From positions 1,054,001 through 1,118,000 of the forward strand of contig BSYQ01000011.1 in NCBI GenBank assembly GCA_030272585.1: a stretch of 64,000 nt of DNA, read 5' to 3'. The notes beneath the pieces were generated by a model. The model did no database searches, was not told the DNA's origin, and worked only from the letters and a program-made list of their open reading frames with translations. This DNA is from Bryopsis sp. KO-2023. Lineage: Eukaryota > Chlorophyta > Ulvophyceae > Bryopsidales > Bryopsidaceae. How positions within the stretch are numbered: the stretch's first letter is position 1; each line of letters opens with the position of its first letter. Shown piece by piece: positions 24,117 to 35,446 of this stretch. A program made the position numbers and the translations under genes.

Positions 24117-27100
24117 TCATTTCCCTCCAAATCCAATTGCACTTCTCAGTTTTCGCCTGGCTATCTTTAGGTTTTTGATATTCTGCTCGCTCTTGTCCCT
24201 CTTCTTGGCCAGTCTTTCATCCACCATCATTTCGAACAGCGTCTGCTGGTCCCGGCCCAGCGCCTTCACCAGATAGTTTTCCAGTGCCCTATTGTTGTGC
24301 AACTGCAAAAAACAAAAAGATTATTATATATGCAGCCAGAGGAGTGAAAAAATAATAAAAAAAACAGATCAACACATGGCGAGGAAGGCAAAAAATTGCT
24401 TGGCAATGCACCTTAAAGACGAGGTTTCTTCTGATAAATTTTGGGATTTGTTCTGCCAAAATCAGGCCGACCGTTTTGGCCTGGGCTCCCAAAGCACAGA
24501 AGATTTCCATGGTCGTCACTTTGTCAGGGGTTGTCACTCCGGCAGCCTTCTCCAGAAACCACTTAAGTTCCTCGCTGCCTGCCTGCTCAATCCATCCATC
24601 AATCATATTTAGTATTACAGCGCTCTTTCCCCCGTCCCCAGAGGTCCACATGTGGCTTGATTGTTTGCACTCCTTCACACAGAAGCACCGGTGCAATTGC
24701 TTTTCAGTTTTTTTTCTCGACCAGTGCATTCCCCTCAAGAAAGTTTCACCCAGGATTAAAATCAAAGACTGCACTGTTTGCACCCAATCTATGAGATGAG
24801 TCATCCACTACTATCATCATAATGATCTCCCTTGTCATCTTCAAAGAAGATTCTTCCGCCAGTCTGACATAGGACCCTACCGGCAACATCCAGCTCTTCG
24901 TGCCTGCTCTAGATTTGATTGCTTTCATTTCCTCGAGGGCATCGATGTACATCGTGGTGTTTGTCATGCATTCACTTTGGGAGCTGGTGCACTCCAAGAC
25001 GAGGTCTTCTGTAACCTCCAACGTTTCTCCCAAGAAATCACTCACCTGAAGCATGCATACATGGAACTCAACCAAACTCGGCCAACGTGGAAGAGATGGC
25101 CCCATTGACCGCACCACCAACAAAAGTAACGTTAAGCAATGAAGCATTTGCTCAATTCCGATCATTTATGGAGGTGGGGTTTGTTTCTCTACCTGGCTTG
25201 AAATGATCCCATTCAAATTGGGGTACATTTTAGTCGCACTGGTGGTTAAAACGCCCAGAATACGCTCCACTTCTCCCGACACGGTTTCAAGAAGTGCTAA
25301 GGCCGGTTCATTTAATTTGTCGAGAACATCTGCCCACAGCATCCACAAATGCAAAAACTCATATGATTATTTATAGCTTTGAGGGGAACCTTAACGGAAG
25401 CTTCCACTTGCTGCTGAATGTTTGCGATTTGATATGACTCACGTTCTTTGAAAAGTATGTCGAACACAGGTGGGGGCAAAAAATTGGGTAAATGTGCCCC
25501 TTTCAAATCCCTGTTCAAACTTTCGATGTGCTCCCAGACCTGATCCTTGAACAGGCCCCTGCAAATTTCGCCAATCTGTATCACATCCCAGGACAAAAAA
25601 AACATTGAAAATTTAGGTATATACGGATTGGATTAACTTTGCATTCAGAAAAAGTGTTAACATTTTCCCAATGTATTTCCTAGAGAGAAGCAAAGGGGGG
25701 CCCACACCATGAGTTATGTCATCTCCTTTTCACACCTGTGGGCTGTGGGTGGTATTTGATTGTCAGTTCCAGTTTTTGCAACTGAGTGCCTTGTACTATG
25801 TTTATCACTCATTCTCTTTAGCTTTTCCATATCAGGATGCTTTGTGCAGTGCTATTTTCCCCATAGCTCCTGAAAATGAAAGTCAATATGCTCTCTGGAG
25901 GTTTTTCATATCGTCCCCAATTTATGCCAACCCCCCCTCCCAAAAAAAATAAAAGGAAAACGTAAAGTAAAAGTAATAACCAAGTACCTGTTGGTAGAAT
26001 TTTTCAAACTCTCGAGAAAGTACGATGGACACTCGAAGGTCCACGTCGCTGTCAAGCCTTTCATTTTTTGCTCTTTCTTGAAATTCTGTACAGATTTTCC
26101 GCACACAATCTCGAGCCTCAGCAAATGCATCATCTGCATTCTCAAGAACGTCTGGAAGCTTGTCGATAATTTCCTTCTGCACTTTGAGTTGATCATCCAC
26201 CTGACCAGACAATTCAACACCACCAACAGGGGGCCACCCTTTAATAAACTGATTGTCTCAGTGTACAATCATACATGTATGAGATGTGAAATGAGTGGAT
26301 TCGCTCTGGCGTGAAGAAAATCAATCGTACCTGGTGCAGGACCTTGGGCAGGTGGCTTATAAGCCGCCCCCTTTGAACGGCCACGAGTTTCTGCAAGAGC
26401 GCAGACACACCTTTGCACGAGTCGTCGACATGCTTCAGTTCATCATGTGTTCGAAACAGTTCTTCTTCGGCCTGCCGAACTTGCTCCAACGTGATCCCCG
26501 CGTCCGTTTCGTTCTCCGTTCGACATCGAACCTGAGAAACGCAAGAACAATTGTTTTGTTTTCAACAACCATTAACATGCTGTCATACCTCGGATCCAGA
26601 GCCGTCATTCACGAAAGAATGGTGAATCAAAGCCACCCCCGATCAAAACAGCAGCAGACCGCTTGTGATCGTCCCACTCACACCAGCAAATCCCAAGTGC
26701 AGCGTGATCTCTGAAGCGTCGGTTCCCTCCAGTTTTTTGGCGATCCCTTTTCGAGCTTGATCGATTTTTGTGACCGCGCCCAGTGTTCTTTCACCATCCG
26801 GATCGAGCTGCAGGGCCAACTTCAGCGCCGCACTGGTGACAAAGTCGTTGGTTGCAGGAAGCGCGCAAAGAATGACTTTGGCCTCCCCCGTGATGTATCT
26901 TCTCATCATTTCTAGTGTCTGTTCTTCTATGTCGCTGCGTTGCCCTGGCAAGGGGGCTCTTGCGATTCCTGCGCACGCAGAAAGGAGAGATATGCTTTCG
27001 CTCATTCACTTCTGTCAGCCCTGGCTGAAAAAACAACGAAAAAGAAAAGAAACGCAACTGGATATCACAACTTATAAGAAGAGACCTAGTCTATTGAACA

Positions 27101-27581
27101 GACTTTGTTCCATACCTGGGAGATCGATGAGGGTAAGGTCTTGGTAGATAGGGCTGGAAATTCTGAGAACCAATGGGAGGTCCTCTACATTCTTTGAATT
27201 CCCGACGATATCTCTCGTCGCGGCTTGGATCGCGTCGCTGATCTTCGATGCATCCTTGATTTCCACAGACTGTTTGCTGCCGCCCTTTTCCTGTTGATAC
27301 TCCAACGTTGCCGAAAACTTCGATCCTTTTCGCATTTGCATTTCAAGGGGGACTCGGGTGCAAATTCCCTGCCCACGAGGTAAGTCAATACCGGCGATGC
27401 GTTCCAGGGTCGAGGATTTCCCCGACGACTGGTCCCCCACCACCACGATCGCGGTGAGCATCTGAGAGAGCCCCTCCATATCCTTGAGGAATGGTCGAAC
27501 TTCATCGATGGCATCAAGGACGGCGCGAACCTTGACGTCCTTGGAAAGCGCCTCCGCCAACCCGTTTGGGTTATCAGTCAT
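24117..27581 (-). CDS. Dynamin-superfamily GTPase, DRP4/Mx-like
   Basis: Nine exons (27581-27116, 26968-26682, 26531-26331, 26200-25988, 25575-25443, 25329-25193, 25045-24812, 24582-24412 and 24302-24117) add up to 675 residues with consistent phases. The GTPase domain shows GDQSSGKSS (P-loop), the switch threonine in 'GICTRVP', DLPG and TKID. It is followed by 'EELFRTH', typical of DRP4/Mx rather than classical dynamins, then an all-helical stalk ('LPNFLPPP') and a GTPase effector domain ending in a basic helix. There is no PH or Pro-rich region. Such proteins oligomerise on membranes; plant DRP4 is little studied and animal Mx restricts viruses. Start: the frame is open to a TTG at 27653, so the ATG at 27581 is chosen. 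The 3' end of exon 7 and start of exon 8 are the least certain junction. Confidence 0.88.
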
Positions 27582-28539
27582 CTCCGAATCGTCGTTGTGT
27601 GGGGTTACCCTAAGCGAACTGGGCACAGAAATGGCGAAGGGTTGATGCTCCAATACGTGCCTGTGTTGTTATGGTACAAAAAAACCGAAGCTGGTGTGGA
27701 AACACAGCAGACAGTGTAGTGTTGCTACACTTGGTGAGAGAAACACTTCTATGACCGGGAAGATGGCCCGAGCCCTTTCGGGATCCGGAGCAAGTTGGCG
27801 GTGATCCTGACTCGACAGTTCGCTTACAAGACACAAAAAGGAGATCGTCGCGCGCAGCGCCGACTTTTTTTTGCTGTGGAAACAACCAACCTACCGAAAA
27901 CGGTCTGTCAGTATTTGCATAGATATCCCTCGACAAGCACGTCGAGCGCCACCGGAGGACGATGGTGTTGATCTTCCAGGGGAGTACCCCAACTCACACT
28001 AAAAAGGAACAACTCGCCGAAAAACCTCAAAGACTGCGGAGTGCTTCGATCGATGATTGACGCTCTGAAGCCTGAGTCAGGGAAGCCGCCTGAAGACTTG
28101 AAAGCTTTGTGCACTGGTGTTGTGTAAACGCACTGGGACCAAGGAAAATGCCTCTCTGTCGCCGCATTGAGAGCTCGAAACGAATCCAGAAATTAGTAAA
28201 CGATACTGCAAGACAAGAATGAAAACGAGGTCGTTCTACGGTCGAGGCAAAAAGAAATCCTGAGATGTGAGGAGGGGAACACGAAGTGGGCGTTTTCCCA
28301 CGTCCGACTTTGAAACTCCAGCGCGAACCAGACACTGGTGCACACAGTTTCAGGAGAGTCGGTCGATTTTTGCTATGCCACATCGTCTTTGTGCGGTTGG
28401 AGCGCCGCCGTACATTAGTGATAACTGGCACTGAATCCCAAGGAGGTCCGGGGAACTGCGATCTGATTAGTACTTCTCGCCATCACCAAACAATTGCTTG
28501 CGCACGTTGTCACCTCACTTCTCTCGGGGTATGGAACCA

Positions 28540-28778
28540 AATCCACCCAAACGCGTGCAAAAAAGTCAGACTGGCCGACGTCAGCATCCAAGTCACCATT
28601 CGGCGTGCACGCGAAGAAATCCCTCCAAGTGCACCCAAGCACAAGTGCTCCAGACCACAGCCAGCTCCGTCTTAAACACAGGGACGTCGACGCAAGTTGA
28701 TGCCCGTTCTGGAACCCCACGACGCGACGTCGACGATATCTCGACGTCCCATGTTTACCCCTTCCGATCGTTTACGTT
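28540..28778 (+). repeat. Long inverted repeat, left arm
   Basis: About 239 bp that recur in reverse complement at 30341-30580 with few differences. It contains several GACGTC motifs. The arms are 1.56 kb apart, as in a foldback element or two opposite insertions of one repeat family. Confidence 0.8.
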
Positions 28779-30340
28779 GAAGAACATTAGATTGTGGGGC
28801 TATTTTGCCATGGAGAGAGGGTTCCTTGTTGTTCTGGTCTGCAGGCATCCTTTGCTGGGTGTGGCAGAGTCGATGGTTTGTCATTTTGGGGGGGGGGGAG
28901 TGGGGGAAACAAACTCATGACACAGGGGGGAGGATGTCTCTGTTGTCATTTTTGCTGCTGAGGGTGCAACAGGAAGCTCCTGTGGCGTGGAAGAATAAGG
29001 TAACTTGAAAAGAAAGCAGGGTCATGAATGGTAAGGGTTGTGATTTGGATTTGGAAAGATTACGTATGGCTGCACTGGTGAGGTGTGCCAGGGTTCAGAA
29101 AAGGAAGTCCAATCGAAATTTGGAGAGGACAAGAGGGGGGGAACTTGTATGATTTTCTTGTAACTGTTTTGAAAAAAGAAAAGGAAGAGGGTGGGGGAGG
29201 GGTTGACTTTTTCTTGCTAGCTTCAGTTCAACGGTGACGGTCTAATTTAGATGGGGGGTTATGATGATGGTGATGGAATTCTGGAATAAGGTGAGAGGGG
29301 TAAACAAAATGCAATAAACGTATATGGCAGCTGAGGGGATATGGAAGGAGAGAAACATCAGTTGTACAGTTTTCAAGTACATTTTTCAAGTCCTCACTTT
29401 TGCCAAGGATAAGTCATGAAAACGAGGTTGAAAGAGTTCTTCGAATTTGCTTGCTAGATCCTCACTGCGAGGCCCCGCTCCTGGATGACGTTTCATTCTG
29501 GTGGGATGTAATTGAAAATGTGCTCTTTGGGGAATTTCGATGCTGGCTTGGTTTTTGAGAATATAGGAGTTGTTGAATGCTCTTGTGAACGAACACGTTA
29601 ATTAAGGTCATCAAAGTAGGGTACCATTGGATTTGTTATAATTTGTGGCACAGAACTTGTAAGCCTGCTGTGACTCCCTGTGTGCTTGTCGACCTTGTCA
29701 AAGAACATAGGATCAGTATTTGTTTTTGTGCCAATTTATTTGATGGTCAGAAACGAAACTTAAATCCCCTGCAATCTGCACAGTCTGAAAAAATTTCAGT
29801 ATACTGAGAATATCGCTTGCTATCAACCAGCAAAAATTTCGTAGGATGTTTTTGGATCAAACTAGAAATTCTCAGCCACTCCCCTGCATCCAGTTTGTGT
29901 TGCATGAATACTTTTCGAAGCCCTCCTGGATACATATGAGCCTCACATTGTCAAGCTGACAACAAATTACTCTTGAAAAAAACAAGCCTCCTCCTGGGAC
30001 ACTTCACTCCTGTCTACTCAACAAGAATTGTCATTCCATCAGCCCCAAAAGAGGCAACCCCCCCCCCCCCACCCAAGCCCCCACACCCTCTTTCAAAGAG
30101 AACAAGTTTGCTCATGATCTCTTTTGTTTATTCTTTTTGATGCCCCCCCCCCCAAACATGCACTCCACAATACTGGACAAGAACATCATAAGATGCTCTC
30201 CACAGCCCCTGGTTCTCAACAGCTCTTGCACTCCATCCTTCCCCAAGCTTGTGAACTTAAACCTGATGAACTCCTCGTAGGAATGCTCATGCTGGATCCT
30301 ATCATTCGTCGCAAACCTGGGCGGATGGGCTCGTCGAGAG

Positions 30341-30580
30341 AACGTAAACGATCAGAAGGGGTAACAATGTGACGTCAAGATATCGTCGACGTTGCGTCGT
30401 GGGGTTGCAGAACGGGCGTCAACTTGCGTCGACGTCCCTGTGTTTAAGACGGAGCTGGCTGTGGTCTGGAGCACTTGTGCTTGGGTGCACTTGGAGGGAT
30501 TTCTTCGCGTGCACGCCGAATGGTGACTTGGATGCTGACGTCGGCCAGTCTGACTTTTTTGCACGCGTTTGGGTGGATTT
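30341..30580 (-). repeat. Long inverted repeat, right arm
   Basis: Reverse complement of 28540-28778. It directly adjoins the minisatellite at 30594. Confidence 0.8.
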
Positions 30581-30593
30581 GGGGTTCGGGTAC

Positions 30594-30652
30594 AACCCGC
30601 CGAATCCCAACCCGCCGAATCCCAACCCGCCGAATCCCAACCCGCCGAATCC
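30594..30652 (+). repeat. 15-bp minisatellite, four units
   Basis: Four tandem units of AACCCGCCGAATCCC (the last lacks its final C). The same array is found in the opposite orientation at about 32404-32462. Confidence 0.9.
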
Positions 30653-30872
30653 GACGTGGACATGAGCGCACGTGGCATTCTTTTCGTGCACTTTTCACGA
30701 CGGTTCTGCTCGCCAACGGCAAGTTGCCAGCGCTTTGTGTGTTGCAGTGCCAATGGTGTAACCTTTTCGCCACTGACGAAAGCAACGGCGGAACGTTCGC
30801 AATACGCCAGGGGTGGGGTAACGGGGAGACCTGTTTCAAGGAGGTTCGAATCCTCCTCCTGTCGAGATCAAG
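30653..30872 (+). repeat. SINE-like unit with tRNA-like end
   Basis: After the minisatellite come a conserved stretch (around 30655-30708, 'CGCACGTGGCATTCTTTTCG') and, after about 130 bp of weaker similarity, a tRNA T-arm with perfect stem AGGAG/CTCCT and B-box GGTTCGAATCC at 30843-30853. A diverged reverse copy occupies 32135-32403. No matching acceptor stem exists, so it is not a functional tRNA. Confidence 0.6.
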
Positions 30873-32134
30873 CTTGCGCTTCGTCGTCTTCGCAGCAAAG
30901 CGCCAATGATTCCGAAAAAAAAACAGTAAAAATATAGAAAAAGGGGCAAGCAAGCGACTTCCATATTGTTTGCTCCCCTTCAGAGAAAGAAGTGGACAGC
31001 GAGTTTGGTAAATTCAGGGTGTTGGAACTCTCAGTGGGTGAACAAGGTATTGATCTCTCCACTATTTTCATTCGTTTCCTTCTCTTGTTTGGAAGGGGGA
31101 AGGTGGGGAGAGAGACAATAGACAGGGGGAAATAGATACTGGAATAGTGGAGCATACTGAACCATTCAAATTGTTTTTTTACTCTTGAATCATTGAAACT
31201 CCTGTCTGACAGTGACTCATTGAACACAGCCAGTCCTAGTTCTCTTTCATCCTCCCAATTGGATTTTAAGTAGTCCTAGTTGAACGTAGGGAGTTGACTG
31301 TTGGTAGAGGGGCTTTGGAGGGAGCACCATATATAAAGCTCAGATTAATTATTGGTCTCGGAGCAACAAAACTCATTGACTATTCTTTTCCAGTTTATCA
31401 CTCCAGTTATTTGTGTTTCAATGCTGATATGTAATTTTCCAGCAAATCCTTTTTTCCCCTTTTCCCATAAAGACTTTCAGGAATAGCTAATAAAGAAGCA
31501 GATGCCTATTTTTCTTGAACTGTAGTAATTTATTTATTTATCTTAAGAAATAAATTAAATCGGAATGAAATCGAACCAACAAATCTCATACTGTAAAATT
31601 TACCAGCCATCAACGATTCTTACATGTATAGAGACTGTATTTTGGGGGACGCATTGATTCTTCATTCTGGTTTTATTCTTACATTCTTCTTTTGCTTTTG
31701 GTCTGGAGTTTTTAAGGGTATTTCTGGCAAGTCGAGTTTGCTGAGCCAGAAAATTGTGTTTTTGATGAAAAAATCACATCTTTCCCCCCAAAAAAAGGAA
31801 AACCCATCCACCTACCAAAATAATGCCCCCCATCCAGTTCAGAACTTGCCATGCCCCTAACAACAGCTCTTAACAGCTCTTATTTTGTTTGAGCTACTGA
31901 ACAGAGCCCTATCCTTCAAAAGGTGATCTCCAAGCAGATGTAAAAGTCTCCAGAGCTTGCCCCCCTAAAACCCCAGAAAAGGGAAACCTAGACTCTGTGG
32001 GACAAGTACAGCACTGGTCTTTTGCTCCTAGTCCTTCAGATCATGGAAGACAAAAACTCACCCATCCGCCAAACTTGCCCCGAAACATCCTTCCGTTTCT
32101 GATACCCTGCTCTATTCATCGAAGAGTACAGCAT

Positions 32135-32403
32135 GATTCCAGACAGGAGGAGGAATCGAACCTCCTTGGAACAGATCTCCCCGTTCCACCTGACCTGGCG
32201 TGTTGCGACCACCACGAAAAGGTTCCGGCCGTTGGAAGCCGTCATTGCGGTGTCTCGGGTTCGCCAGTTGCAAGGGCGTCCACGCAACACGCAAACGGGC
32301 TGCTTTCACTTTGGTCAGAGAAGGGCGTTGTTGATTTTGAGCACGAGTAGAACCGTCGTGAAAAGTGCACGAAAAGAATGCCACGTGCGCTCGTGTCCAC
32401 GTC
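32135..32403 (-). repeat. SINE-like unit, inverted diverged copy
   Basis: Reverse-strand counterpart of 30653-30872. Its tRNA-like end has the B-box GGTTCGATTCC at 32162-32152 and a 5-bp GGAAC/GTTCC stem just before it. Confidence 0.6.
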
Positions 32404-32500
32404 GGATTCGGCGGGTTGGGATTCGGCGGGTTGGGATTCGGCGGGTTGGGATTCGGCGGGTTGGGACTACACCGGATTTGGTTCCATACCCCTTCTCTCG
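32404..32500 (-). repeat. 15-bp minisatellite (inverted) and flank shared with 28520
   Basis: Four units of the reverse complement of AACCCGCCGAATCCC, followed at 32473-32500 by sequence whose reverse complement occurs just left of the inverted-repeat arm at 28520-28543. The pieces therefore belong to one composite repeat family. Confidence 0.7.
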
Positions 32501-33349
32501 TCAGAGTTTGGTGATAAAGACGAAAATACTAACTCGAAACGACGAATTCCCGTTTCCAAAAGGGAAGCTATCGAATATCTCACGAAATTGAATCCCATGG
32601 ACACATGGAGGCACTATTTTTTCACATCGTTCAAACTCGGATGTTGCATTTGACACTGTTGGAATTGGACATGCTTCCTTCTGAAGAGGGGAAAAAAGGG
32701 AAAGGAGTTGGTGTGAAAGGGCCAACTGCCTATTGTTTACCTGATCATCTCTCCGACTTTCCGTGATAAAAAAATGGCAGGTCTGTTGGTTTGTTCACAA
32801 ACACCATCCACACATGGATGTCAGACAAACAAACGAACAAAACCCTGGATAGATTTTGAACATCACTAAAATAAAAGTTAAACGAGCCTTCCCTTACAAC
32901 AGAAAAACTTCTCCAAATTTACACCTCCATCTAAAATCCATTTTCTGAGAGATGATGTTCCCAATGACTCATCCCTATCTAATTTACTATCAAACCTCCC
33001 AAATATCCTAATGCTAAACCGACTCCTACCTCCCTCCACCTCATGGGTTTAACAACATCGACTGGTCGACATTCTTGCTGTGCACCCATCACTTTTTTCC
33101 TTTCAACTCTCCTTTAAAAATTCCAGTTCCCCCCCCCCCCCTCCAAGTTGGTAGTGTTCACCAACGATACAGGGTCCCCTCTATTTTATCGCAATTCCAC
33201 ATCCTGTGGAAAAATGCTTGGACCAAAAAACACCCACATGAAATCCTTTTGGGTCAAAATAGCATGGCAGAGAGCTGGTGTTTTGCGTGGATTTTTGGTG
33301 GTGCATCCAAAAACCTAGAGAAGCCTGTTTTTCCCTTCTACCATTGCAC

Positions 33350-34128
33350 CTTGACAGCAGACGCACTCCTCCAGGCAAAGTCTTTTTTGTGGTGTCACAG
33401 ACATATCGAAGAACCGCTGTGGGGAATTCCACATGCAAAGCTCCCGAAGGTCCCTTTTCTTTTATCGGAGTCGGCTGCATGCATTCCGTCATTGCCAAAT
33501 CCTCCATGAATGCTGCCATCATTTCGAGCCTCATGCCATTTCTAGAAACACAACCCACCAGAAAAAGAACTCCCTTTACAACAGGAATTTCCGGATTCAT
33601 TAACAATTAATGAATAACTCAGCCCTTCTGCTTGTTGAAAAAGAAACTGCGATGCAATACCCTCCTTGAACCCCACCCATTTCTTCCATTGCATAGTTCA
33701 AGAACTTCAAATTCTCGCTGGAAAAAACCAATCACCAAGTTGCAGGGCGGGAAGGATGGTCTCTCCAACAAACAAAATTGTCCAAAAAAAAAGAACATTC
33801 AATTGAAGTCTATGCTGCCTTTTAGGAAAAATTACCGTGCGACAGCATAAGCCGGTACATCTCCTTCTTCTCCACTTTCTTTCGAATGTTTTTTCCATTG
33901 ATAAATCCACAGGTAAGATGTGGCGTGCCTTCTTTCTGAAAAAAAGGGGCCTTGTTGAGCCCCAATTTTTCCCTTCCAGACATGATTTCTTTGAGCTGAT
34001 TTGCTTGCTGTGGACAGGGCCAGCAGTCTGACTTGACTTCACCACCTCTTATCGCCAGCCCAATAACAGCCACCTTGCCGAAGCTTGCACACTGTTGCAG
34101 TTTTTCCCATATCCTTTTTGAGAATCAC
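33350..34128 (-). CDS. Unidentified multi-exon gene fragment
   Basis: Candidate exons with good splice sites and matching phase are 34128-34074, 33935-33836, 33717-33661 and 33541-33350. The last reads 'NGMRLEMMAAFMEDLAM...LHVEFPTAVLRYVC'. More than one frame is open in each exon, so the chain is not unique and I recognise no family. Further exons, if any, would lie left of 33350. Read as 'coding-like, structure unresolved'. Confidence 0.3.
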
Positions 34129-34245
34129 CTGTTTAAACAACACATGAACTTGGTGACATAATCGATTAATCGCTGCACATCAAAAAGAACCAAAAGAAGG
34201 GAAGATAACGACAGGAAGGAAGCCGACGTACCGTTCGGTTCTCGC

Positions 34246-34703
34246 TCACCGCATATGGCGGAGAGTCCGCTTCATGCGCTTTCGCATTCGGCTCGTCACA
34301 TCATCATCATCATCGCCGGCGGCTTCTTGGGCTGCCTCTTCCCTTGCCCGCACCACACCTCTCCGTTGCTGACCGGTATTATCTTCCCGGTTCTCATCCA
34401 CTCCTTCCACTTGGCCTCCCTGTCCTTCTCCCGCAGCTTCCGCGCGCACTTCCTCCGCGTGATCCAGGACCCGAATTATCCGGTCAATCCGGTCCTGGAG
34501 AATCCAAAACGAACATTTAAAGCAAATGAAACGAAAAACACGAGCAAAAACGACGAGCACGAAGCATAGCGGCCACCTACAGCATATTGAGTGATGTCCC
34601 ACAAGCCTAAATCATTCGTCCGCCGCATCCGCAACGCAGTGCGCAAGTCGCGCAAGCGCCTGCAGACCCTGTCGATCAGCACTCGAATCTGTGCGTCCTC
34701 CAT
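34246..34703 (-). CDS. Small charged protein of unknown function
   Basis: Two exons, 34703-34581 and 34494-34246, joined in phase, give 123 residues from ATG to TGA. The N-terminal half is helical and Arg/Leu-rich ('VCRRLRDLRTALRMRR'). The second half has a Glu/Gln/Gly-rich stretch, five aspartates in a row and a basic tail ('RMRKRMKRTLRHM'). No family is recognised. A good donor (GTGAGC) overlaps the stop, so the gene may instead continue by splicing into the exons to its left (34128 and below). Confidence 0.5.
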
Positions 34704-35446
34704 CCTTTCCTTTCTTCCTTCGACTTTTTTCAGTAAAACCGCAAGAAACAAGACACCAATACGCGCGCGTAAAGACAGAAACACGAGCAAGAGGTCAAAT
34801 AGCGACCTGATGTTCCATTAAAACCGATGAAGCAATTTTTGCCATTAAGCAGAGGAACTGAACATTTGAGCGGAAAAATCCACAACTCCGGAAATAGGGT
34901 ACTGTACGCATGTACGTCATACTGTCTTTTCGCCACGAGGACAAAGCCAGAAAAAGTGTAAAGTTTGGGAATTTATTATTACTTTTTATTCGTTTGTTTG
35001 TTTTTGCGTTCGTTCGTTCGTTTGTGTTTTTTTTTGGGGGGGGGGTTGTAAAATCGCTCTGCTCCTTGTTTTTGCATCCTTTTGCTCATGGTAGTAACAA
35101 GGGGTGTGGAAACGGATGTACAAGAACAAACAGCCAGGCCACAAGAGAAAAACATAACTTGCTTTGTCCAGTAATTGATCAGCATTAATAAATAGGGACC
35201 GGGGAACAAGGGGATGTGTGTTGGATAATTACCCAACCCAACCTCCCGTGTGAAACGAAAGAAAAACTTGAAAAAGACCATCAATTACACGCACGTTCAG
35301 CAATTGCCCCATATTTCGCTATCTCCTGGAAGGAATTCAAACCAACGCCACCACCTCGAAAAAAAACACTGAAAAGAAAGAGTAAAAAAAGCCCTCCGTT
35401 TTTGCTTTCTTTTTCTCCAGATCCACGAAGGCATTTCAATCTGAAA
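34704..35446. other. Intergenic region
   Basis: No gene supported. It contains a G run near 35034-35045 and A/T-rich sequence; it is the 5' side of the small gene and the 3' side of the RAP gene. Confidence 0.4.

Larger units (their letters stand above)
27582..33349. other. Repeat-rich, gene-poor region
   Basis: 5.8 kb with no convincing spliced gene. It holds two long inverted repeats, a 15-bp minisatellite in two orientations and two tRNA-like segments (separate entries), plus C or G runs at 28889, 30060 and 33127. A short open frame at 29935-29747 (-) could be an isolated exon but has no recognisable partners. Confidence 0.5.

Noticed and set aside
30594-30652. Short regular repeats as a CRISPR array
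   Set aside because: Units are contiguous 15-mers with no spacers, in an intron-bearing eukaryotic genome.
30800-30872. Possible tRNA gene (perfect T-arm)
   Set aside because: No acceptor-stem partner or proper D-arm; it belongs to a repeated SINE-like unit. The same holds for 32135-32215.
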